64,000 nucleotides of DNA, taken from Neoceratodus forsteri. Taxonomy: Eukaryota; Chordata; Ceratodontiformes; Ceratodontidae. The translations under genes and the position numbers were made by a program. The stretch spans positions 816,723,001-816,787,000 of the forward strand of contig CM057459.1 in NCBI GenBank assembly GCA_016271365.2, read 5' to 3'. Shown one piece after another: positions 56,780 to 64,000 of this stretch. How positions within the stretch are numbered: position 1 is the stretch's first letter; each line of letters starts with the position of its first letter. Under the pieces are notes generated by a model that saw only the letters and a program-made list of their open reading frames with translations, did not search any database and was not told where the DNA came from.

Positions 56780-57302
56780 TAGGCTGTACTGCTGGCCCTC
56801 TGGTGCAGCAGCAAGGTGTTCACTGCAGTGTCGACATCTCAGGTTCGATGACTGACTCAGGAGTTGAAGGACTGGCCAGGGGGAGAAGGACTGAGCATCC
56901 CAGGGACTTCTCTCCTTCTCCAGGGGGGAGGGGGATGAGTGTCTGGCACTATGCAGACCTCTGGTGGAGGCTGGAAGTAACACTGTTGCCAGCACCTCAT
57001 GTTCAGAGGTGGTGCGAACACTGGAGTCATTGCATGTCTACACCCCCAAGGATCCAGCATACAGTAAAAGAACTGCTGGCTCCATTCATAAAGGCTCCAA
57101 CCTCTGCCACTGTGCCCATTGAGACTAATGCCCGCTGCTGGGGTCCCACTCCAGTGGCCCCACCCTTTGGGGAAAGCCAGGGCAAGAGACCAAGTTCTTT
57201 GGGGAGGGGTAAAGCCTGGACATTGAGGGGCAGTAAGTGGGGCGGGGGGGCTGAACCCTCCGGTAGAATCGGAAGGAGACCGCAAAACAAATTTAGGCTG
57301 TA
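56780..57302 (+). mobile_element. SINE-like retroposon with 9-bp TSD (family C)
   Basis: TAGGCTGTA at 56780-56788 and 57294-57302 flanks a GC-rich body of about 505 bp. A B-box-like GGTTCGATGACTGACTC lies near the 5' end (about 56840). The conserved block GGACTGAGCATCCCAGGG and CTCTCCTTCTCCAGGGG (56887-56924) matches the retroposon at 6232-6833 and fragments near 15.55 and 62.25 kb. It ends in an A-rich stretch before the second TSD copy. Confidence 0.8.
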
Positions 57303-57676
57303 TGAAGGTTGGTGGATAAAAGAGGGAGCACTGTACATAACTGGCATGGAAAGGAGAATGGTAGGACAGTTAACAACAATATGTAAAAAATAATTTCCTG
57401 TCACATATAGGCAGTCAATTGTAAGTTAGCTGTACCCCTTTAAAAAATGTCAGAGAACCAGTAATCATATAGAGGTATTGCAGTGGCTTGGAAGGTTTAT
57501 TTGTGATGTAATAAATGTTTAGTGCCGACTCGGTTTCGCAGAGGGCTGAGGTACTGGCACCTTACATAGAAACATAGAAACATAGAATTTGATGGCAGAT
57601 AAGGACCACTTGGCCCACCCAGTCTGCCCATTTCCCTACCTAATGGATAAGCTGCAGATCCTAGTTAACCAGCAGC

Positions 57677-60447
57677 CTACTTCTTCCTACTCCCACGCCC
57701 TAGAATTGCCTTATGACTGTCCCATGCATGCTTGAATTCCACCACTGTTTTTGACTCCACAACCTCCTCGGGAAGGCCGTTCCATGCATCCACAACCCTC
57801 TCTGTGAAAACATACTTCCTGTTACCTCTGAGCCGCCCCTCTATATTCAAATTGCACCCTTGTTCTTGCACACCTTTTTTGAAAGATGCTACCCTCTTGG
57901 ACTTTGTTGATTCCCTTGAGGTACTTGAAAGTTTCTATCATGTCCCCACTCTCCCTCCTTTCCTCGAGGCTATACATATTAAGCTCTTTAAGTCTCTCTT
58001 CATATGTCTTCCGGTGCAGACCCTGCACCATTTTAGTTGCCCTCCTCTGGACAGCTTCCATCCTCTCTATGTCTTTGTGGAGACTGGGTCTCCAGAACTG
58101 CACACAGTACTCCAGATGGGGTCTGACCAGCTGCCTGTACAGAGGCATAATAACTTCCTGTTTTCTACTGGTGATGCCTCTCCCTATGCATCCCAGTATC
58201 CCCCCAGCCCTCCTTGCTGCCCTCTCACATTGCTTGCCCACCTTTAGATCATCTGATATGACTACCCCCAGGTCCCTTTCCATTTTTGTTGTTGTTAGTA
58301 TCTCACCCCCCATTGTGTACTCTCCCCCTGGGTTTTTGTTTCCCAGGTGCATTACCTTGCACTTCTTAGCATTAAATCTAAGCTGCCATACATTCGACCA
58401 TTTCTCTAACCTTGCCAAGTCCCTTCTCATCCTTTCCACCCCACCTTGTGCATCAACTCTGTTGCAGATCTTTGTGTCCTCTGCAAAGAGACATACTTTT
58501 CCTTCCAGTCCCTCTGCAATGTCGCTTATAAAGACATTAAAGAGGACCGGTCCTAATACTGAACCCTGCGGTACCCCACTAGTAACCCCCTTTCTTCAGA
58601 GTGGACTCCATTTATTATTACCTCTGTGTCCTATTCTCCAGCCAATTCTTTACCCAGGCTGCCATCTTGGGACCCACTCCCAGGCTGGCTAACTTGTATA
58701 TTAATCTTTGTGTGGGACTGTGTCAAATGCCTTGCTAAGTCTAGGTAGGCCATGTCCACAGCCCCTCCCTGATCTACTACTTTGGTCACCCAGTCAAAGA
58801 AAACTATCAGATTCATCTGGCATGACCTTCCCGCTGTGAATCCATGCTGCCTTGGGTCCTGTGCCCCTCTGGCCTCTAGATACTCTACAATTCTTTCCTT
58901 CAGAAGTGATTCCATCATTTTCCCTATCACTGAGGTTAAACTAACAGGTCTGTAGTTTCCTGCTTCTGCCTTGCTCCCACTTTTGTGAAGGGGAATCACA
59001 TCTGCTCTCCTCCAGTCCTCGGTACCACTCCATCCTCCCATGATTTGTTAAAGAGGGTAGTCAGTGGTGTCACTAGTTCTACCTAGTTCTTTTAGAATTC
59101 TGGGATGAATCCCATCAGGCCCCATTGCTTTGTCCACCTTCAGTTTTAAGAGTTCTTTCATAACCCTTTCTTCTGTAAATGGGCTGGTATCAACTTCTGT
59201 ATCCAGAGTGTTTCTACTGTTTGTTTTAGGTACCTCCCTCTTTATTTGTAAATACTGAGCAAAATATTTGTTTAGTATCTCTACCTTTTCACAGTCTCCT
59301 CTGCCCACCCTCCTCCCTTTATTAAGCCTCACTATCCTCCCTTGGTCTTCCTTCGCTCCCTGATGTACCTATAAAAGGTTTTATCCCCCTTCTTAACTGA
59401 GTTGGCTATCTTTTCCTTGGTTTGGGCCTTTGCTGTTCTGACTGCCTTCCCAGCTTCCTTTTGCTTTAACTGATACAGTTCTCTGTCCTGCTCCTTCTGC
59501 GATTCCTTATACTTCCTGAATGCTTTCTTTTTCTCTTGAACCTTCACTGCCACTTCCTTTGAGAACCATAGTGGTTTCTTACATTGTTTTGTTTTGTTTA
59601 TTTGCTTCACACAAAGGCTCGTTAGCTCTGTGATGGCAGTTTTTATTATTCCCCATTGTTCTTCCACCCCTCCTTCCTGCCCATTTGCTAGTGCATTCCT
59701 TAGGCACTCACCATTTTAGAAAGTCAGCCTCCTAAAGTCCAATACTTTGCCTTTGTATGGCTTGACTCTATTGCTGTGTTTATTGTGAACCATACTGTTC
59801 GATGGTCGCTAGTTCCCAGATGGTTACCCACTTCTACATCTGTGATCCTCTCTCCATCTCCATTTGAGAGAACCAGGTCTAAGATTGCTCCTCTCGAGTG
59901 GGCTCCAATACTAGTTGTCTGAGGCATGCCCCTGTAGGGCATCTAGAATAACCCACTTTTCAAGTGGCTGCTGCAACTGCACTCCAGTTAACATCTGACA
60001 TATTCAGATCACCCATCAGCAATATCTCCTTTTCTGCCATTCTAAGTATACTTTCTATCATTTCCTTGTCCATTTCCTCCCCTGAGAAGGGGTTCTGATA
60101 CAACCCTGTGCGGATTGTGCTGCCATTGCCTGTCTCCAAATTTACCCACAGTGCTTCTTCTCCTCCTGTTTACCCTTTTGTTCTGTTGCTTTTATTCCTT
60201 CCCTTATGTAAAGAGCTACTCATCCTCCTCTTTACCTCCCTGTCCCTCCTGTAGATAGTGTGTATCCTGGTATGTTTACGTCCCAGTCATGGTTTTGTGT
60301 GTACCATGTTTCTGTGACTGCCACGATATCCAGATGTTCCTCCTCCATCAAGGCCACTAATTCAGGAAGCTTGTTACCCAGACTACGGGCATTGGTACTC
60401 ATTGCTCTCCATTTTTGATGGCTTACCTTCTGTTGCAGCATCCCCAC
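57677..60447 (-). pseudogene. CR1-D ORF2
   Basis: Minus-strand order: endonuclease start (60232-60447) with NARSLGNKLPELVALMEEEH and V-A-V-T-E-T-W; endonuclease end (59724-59942) with G-A-I-L-D-L-V-L-S and LGTSDHRTVWF; linker (59332-59667) with KPLWFSKEVAVKVQEKKKAF and K-G-D-K-T-F-Y-R-Y-I; reverse transcriptase (58631-59332) with M-G-P-D-G-I-H-P-R, YRPVSLTSVIGKMMESLLKE and Q-H-G-F-T-A-G-R-S-C; and the C-terminal frame (57822-58439) with QLVRPHLEYCVQFWRPSL. The catalytic box reads L-F-A-E-D-T, so the first Asp is Glu. Several frameshifts are present. Confidence 0.86.
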
Positions 60448-60705
60448 TGACCTTTCTGTCTCGGTCTTTTCTCATTTAGTACCCTGTTTTGTAGGGAGGC
60501 TGGGATTTTCCTGCTGCTTATCACTGCCTCCCTTTGACTAGTTTAAAGCTTGCCAATGAAGCATTTAAACCGATTGCTCAAAAGACTTGTTCCTTCCTGG
60601 ACAGATGCAGTCCATCCTGCCAGTATAGGCTGGTGTCTCCAGGTGGAACCCCAGTCCCCAATGAAGCCAAACCCCTGTGCTCCACACCATTTTTTCAACC
60701 GTTCA

Positions 60706-61467
60706 TTAAACTGCATGGTGCAAATTACCCTTGCCTCCCCCACGCCATTGACAGGCAGCACCTCTGAGAAGGATACTGTGTGTGCTACTTGTTAGGCCCC
60801 TCCCCCTCTCTACAAAGTCCTCCTGCACTGCTCTAATCTCATGATGAGCCAAGCCATTTGTCCCTAGGTGGGCAATGACATCCAGCTCAGACTCCCGTGC
60901 AGCTGTTCTCCTGATTCTGAGGATGCGCTTCCTGTCCCTCCAAGCCATGGCACCAGGCAGGCACCTTACTTCAGTTTTCCCTGCTCCCCCCAGTTCTATC
61001 CCCCTAATAATTGAGTCCCCCACCAGGAGCTGCTTCCTTTCCTGTGTGCCATCTGCCTCCTTCCTGTGGGCCTCCCTTGTGACAGTTGTCATCAGTCTCT
61101 CTGGGTGATCCATAGGGGAGCTATGCTCCCAGAATGGTGTATGGATTGTGGAGAACAACTGACTGGGTGTGCCTCTGTTCCACCATCCTCACCCCTCCTG
61201 AGCCCACTGTGGTCCAACTGCTGTGCTTTCTTCACAACCTCTGAGGTAGTGGTGGTGGCTCTGATGCTCCTGGATGGGGAGGTTCCTTTCCTACTGTCCA
61301 GTGTGGCCTAGGGAAGGTTCCTTACTACTTTCCAGTGTGGCCTGAAGACGGGCAACTTTCTCCCTCAGGGCAGAGAGTTGTCTTCAAATAGGGCAGCATC
61401 TCAGCCTCCAGAAAGACTCCCAGAAGACTGCTGCCCCACAGCCATTACATTGCACTACTCCCCACAT
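60706..61467 (-). pseudogene. CR1-D ORF1: zinc-type cysteines and SGNH esterase
   Basis: From an ATG at 61467 the minus strand reads M-W-G-V-V-Q-C-N-G-C-G and onward to L-R-C-C-P before an in-frame TGA, matching the C-x2-C pairs of CR1 ORF1. Past the stop comes a leucine-zipper-like ALREKVARLQATLES. The open frame at 60706-61158 contains QLLVGDSIIRGIELGG (block I, catalytic Ser) and DVIAHLGTNGL (block III, where the usual Asp after Asn is Gly). The C-terminal D-x-x-H block is out of frame. Non-functional. Confidence 0.78.
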
Positions 61468-61470
61468 GTT

Positions 61471-62149
61471 TATCTACTTTTTTTTTGTTTGTTTGTTTGT
61501 GTGTGTGTGTGTGCGTGTGTGATTGGTTTGTTATATAGAAATATATATATTATACAATGTATGCTTATATTGTCAGCGAGTGTGCTAGAGAGGATGTGAC
61601 AGTGATATGCACCTTGCGCTCTTGAGGAAATGATGTCAGAACCCCAGGTATAAAGGAACTATTTCAGGGTGGGTGGGATGAGGGGTGGGAGGGGCTGGGC
61701 CTAAACTGTGCCTTCACAAAACAATCAGCTAAAAGCTCTGACCCACCACTGCGATGAGTGCCTTCCTGTCAGCAAGATGCCCTACACAACAATTTGACAG
61801 AGAAAATACCCTGCTAATCAAACAGAGAAAAATCCAGACATCCAAGTCAGACACAGGTAAACCTCCCCAGCCCCCAAACAGCCTGGTGGTTTGTTAGCCA
61901 CAAAGGAAAATCATATATGCAGTTATTTCAACCCTTCTGAAGATGCTCACAAGATAAGCAGTTTTGAAAACCCCCTTCCTGAATTAAAAACTAAAATAAT
62001 TAAACACAAAGCAATACCAATGTAAAAGTAAGGAAAACTTCCCTCAGATGTAAGCAAGAGAGAGAGTTGTTGCAGATATCTAGTCCAATATATTATATCC
62101 CATGCAGCTTCTCTGTTGTTTCAAAGCACACCCAGTTACATAACTTGGA
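61471..62149. other. Possible CR1-D 5' UTR and gene-free spacer
   Basis: A GTTT/GT simple repeat (61487-61521) lies just upstream of the ORF1 start. The rest has no gene, and how far the CR1 5' UTR extends is unclear. Confidence 0.4.
61487..61521. repeat. (GTTT)n(GT)n simple repeat
   Basis: GTTT units pass into GT dinucleotides with one GC interruption. Confidence 0.85.
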
Positions 62150-62690
62150 AGAAGATGGACTTCTTAACTCGAGCCATGCCAGTGACCCAGGTTTGGGAAT
62201 GGACTCGGGCCTCCAGGAGCAGGCAGGGTAAGGAGGGAATTGAGTGTCTTTGTAGGACTGCTCTCCTCTGCTGGGGTGGGTAGAGGGTTGGTGTTGCTCT
62301 GCAGTGGTCTCCGATGGAGACCGAGGGCACTGCAGATGCGACGTAAGAGGGAACATCACCAGAAAAGCAGAAATACCTGCTTCATGTCCAGCTGGATGAC
62401 AGCTGCCTGACTATCCAAGGCCATTAATGTCCCACAGAGCCATTCATCTCAGCAGCTCCACAGGGCCAAGCATTGCACTGATCTTGCCCCCCGGCTGGTG
62501 CCTTCCCCCTAGGAGGAGGGCGACCCACCCCACAAAGGGTTACATCATGCTTTCCCTGGGGCTGGCTGCTATGTGAGATGGTGGCTTGGGGAGTGAGATG
62601 GGTCGGACCCACCCTTGGCACAAAGCCTGAAGGAGTGGCTGGGGTGGAACACATAGAGGGTAAAAAGATAATGTAAAAAAAGAAAAGTTT
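62150..62690 (+). mobile_element. SINE family C copy, probable
   Basis: It contains a B-box-like CCAGGTTTGGGAATGGACTC, then CCAGGAGCAGGCAGGG and GGGAATTGAGTGTCTT with CTGCTCTCCTCTGCTGGGG (62233-62276), the core block of the family seen at 6232 and 56780. It ends in GTAAAAAAAGAAAAG. No clean target-site duplication was found, so the limits are approximate. Confidence 0.5.
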
Positions 62691-62834
62691 TGTCGCAACT
62701 GCCTGAAACAATTCTGATTATTTGATTTATGGTTGACTGCTATATCTTAGTCTTTTGCACCATAATGCACCATGCTTACCTATCTGTTTTCTTCTTGACC
62801 AACTTACTTGCAGTGAGGACTACACTGTCTTGAA

Positions 62835-62836
<2 letters not shown>

Positions 62837-62913
<77 letters not shown>

Positions 62914-62962
62914 TCAGCATACTGAGTTGAGGCTCATTTCCAGGTGTGACCCAGGGGAAAGG
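62837..62962 (-). repeat. (CTTT)n microsatellite grown from a SINE tail
   Basis: About 79 bp of CTTT repeats (62837-62915) are followed by sequence which, on the minus strand, reads CCCCTGGGTCACACCTGGAA and ATGAGCCTCAACTCAGTATG. This matches the CCCAGGTCACACC..GCTTAGTGTG end of the CORE-type SINE. On that strand the repeat is an AAAG tail, so it likely expanded from the SINE's A-rich tail. Confidence 0.75.
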
Positions 62963-63059
62963 GGAGTACAGAATGTAAAAATAGCAACAATGTCAAATGT
63001 ATATTGGATTTAGGGAAGATGACGAAGCATATGATACACAATAAAATAAAGAACTTACA

Positions 63060-64000
63060 GTAAGTGTGAGAGCAATTACTGTGTGTTTAAATCCAAACAA
63101 TTGTTAGTGTTGCTGCTCCTCCTGTCTGGGAACATTGAACTCAACACTGGCCCAAGCTTTCCCAAATCCCAACTACCTCTCACACTACAAAGGGTCCTTC
63201 AAATCGTGCACCTAAACATTTGTAGTATCCTGAACAAAATCATAGCCCTTCAATCTATTGTTCTATCACTTCATCCAAATGTTCTGATTATCTCTGAGAC
63301 CTGACTGAAGCCCCACCATTTGAACACAGAAGTTTCCATACCCAGTTACTCGCTCATTTGACAAGATCGCCTGGGTAAAAAAAAAAGGGGGAGGCGTTGC
63401 CATGTAAATCTTCTCTATGCTCCATTTCACCCCAATACAGCTCTCCATGCCCACTCAGTCCATCAACTCCGTGCTAATCAAATTCTCTCTCCCATACTCT
63501 ATTCAGCTATATATTGCTGGGTCCTACTGCACTCCTGACACATCTCTGCCTGATGTGCTGGACCATCTGGGTACCCTAAAGTCAACCACCTCGGAAGCTA
63601 AGCTACATATTCTAAGGGATTTCATTTTCAACTGGATTGCCAACAACAACTTTAAACTACGTGGCCTAGTCACTGCCCTAAACCTCACCCAGCTAATTTT
63701 GGAACCCACTCACCTAAATCACAAATCGCAGAACCATTCCCTCTTGGATTGGGCACTTACCTCACATCCCCATCGGATCATTGAAACTGGTCTTCTCTCG
63801 GACTCCCTAAGTGATCACCATATAATCTACATGGTAAGGAAAATATTCAGGCCCAAGGCACCTCCACCACGGACGTTGCTCACTAGGTCGTACTAAGCCC
63901 TCAACCTTGAAGCACTGCTAAGCGACCTGACACATATTGATTGGTCCTTCATCCCACAGGCACCTTCCCTTGACTCGGCCCTAGAATTCTTTAAGGATAC
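63060..64000 (+). mobile_element. LINE of the L2/Rex1/CR1 group, 5' part, cut by window end
   Basis: A hydrophobic leucine run, a 2A-like motif and a degenerate endonuclease are followed by the start of the linker. The element continues beyond the window. The leucine-rich start followed by an E-L-N-x-G-P motif is common in L2- and CR1-related LINEs. Confidence 0.75.
63083..63900 (+). pseudogene. LINE ORF2 N-terminus: 2A-like motif and endonuclease
   Basis: Residues LLVLLLLLSGNIELNTGP (63104-63154) resemble the leucine-rich leader and the D-(V/I)-E-x-N-P-G-P motif of 2A-type self-separating peptides, with Asp changed to Asn and Pro to Thr. Next come V-H-L-N-I-C-S-I-L-N-K and VLIISET, where the usual E-T-W has a stop after T. 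A second frame (63417-63896) carries Y-I-A-G-S-Y-C-T-P, an R-D-F-I-F-N-W segment replacing G-D-F-N, LTQLILEPTHLNHKSQNHS and LSDSLSDHHIIYMVRK (the S-D-H block). After a stop at 63894 the linker reads L-T-H-I-D-W-S-F-I and A-L-E-F-F-K-D. Confidence 0.75.

Larger units (their letters stand above)
57564..61470 (-). mobile_element. Nearly full-length CR1 LINE (copy D)
   Basis: The 3' end at 57564 has three ACATAGAA units. On the minus strand the element carries C-terminal domain, reverse transcriptase, linker, endonuclease and an ORF1 with zinc-type cysteines and an SGNH domain, with the ORF1 start near 61467. All parts are frame-broken. Its subfamily is closest to copies B1 and B2 by shared phrases such as FSKEVA and MGPDG, but it is distinct. 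Confidence 0.88.

Noticed and set aside
57886..58692. 268-residue plus-strand frame
   Set aside because: It is antisense to the CR1-D ORF2 C-terminal and reverse transcriptase region. The minus strand carries the recognisable motifs.
1..64000. CRISPR arrays, operons, prophage or other prokaryotic systems
   Set aside because: Nothing in the sequence supports them. Gene density, LINEs, SINEs and microsatellites all point to a vertebrate nuclear genome, and tandem repeats here lack regular spacer architecture.
1..64000. Endogenous retroviruses or LTR elements
   Set aside because: No paired long direct repeats, no protease or integrase signatures and no retroviral-type reverse transcriptase were seen. 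All reverse transcriptase signals are of the non-LTR type.

Overview
This window looks like non-coding, repeat-dense nuclear DNA from a vertebrate with a large, transposon-rich genome. I found no protein-coding host gene that I could defend: no run of exons with splice sites, no conserved host domain, no rRNA and no functional tRNA gene. Nearly every convincing protein signal belongs to a retrotransposon. The mix is CR1-clade LINEs with SGNH-esterase ORF1, L1/Tx1-like LINEs, L2/Rex1-like LINEs, tRNA-derived SINEs with a MIR-like CORE region, and hAT and 3-bp-TSD DNA transposons. It fits a lungfish or an amphibian such as a caecilian or salamander. The sequence alone does not decide between them.

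Layout. 1-8.98 kb: mostly anonymous AT-rich DNA with CA and GA microsatellites, a small DNA transposon (2874-3288), a SINE with a 14-bp target-site duplication (6232-6833), a LINE C-terminus (7060-7195) and a LINE-like 3' tail near 8.4 kb. 8.98-11.1 kb: an L2/Rex1-like reverse transcriptase cut in two by a 1.3-kb hAT fold-back element (9104-10431). 13.4-13.9 kb: a CR1 fragment. 15.2-15.7 kb: two SINE pieces. 16.6-17.1 kb: a small possible hAT element. 17.2-22.96 kb: a nearly full-length CR1 on the minus strand. Its ORF1 is intact, and its ORF2 is broken by a SINE (18.64-18.84 kb) and by a second fold-back transposon (20053-21588). 26.2-28.9 kb: palindromes, duplicated segments and a 62-bp-arm hairpin. 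29.8-31.8 kb: a CR1 inserted inside a SINE. 36.6-40.27 kb: a 3.7-kb hAT element carrying a SINE. 40.5-47.6 kb: two L1-like fragments in opposite orientation with a second copy of the same CR1 family between them. 48.7-55.06 kb: a 6.35-kb hAT element into which a nearly complete CR1 (49.29-53.2 kb) has inserted. 56.8-57.3 kb: a SINE with a TSD. 57.56-61.47 kb: another nearly full-length CR1. 62.15-62.96 kb: SINE pieces and a large CTTT tract. 63.06 kb to the end: the 5' part of another LINE, with a degenerate 2A-like motif ahead of its endonuclease.

How the parts relate. The autonomous machinery here is the CR1, L1 and L2-type LINE ORF2 (endonuclease plus reverse transcriptase) and the CR1 ORF1 esterase. 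All ORF2 copies are interrupted, so they are dead. The SINEs and fold-back or hAT elements are non-autonomous passengers that would depend on enzymes encoded elsewhere. Several insertions can be ordered from nesting and target-site duplications. The most unusual structure is a pair of fold-back transposons (about 9.1-10.4 kb and 20.05-21.6 kb). They have different ends and different target-site lengths but share the same internal inverted array of a short motif.
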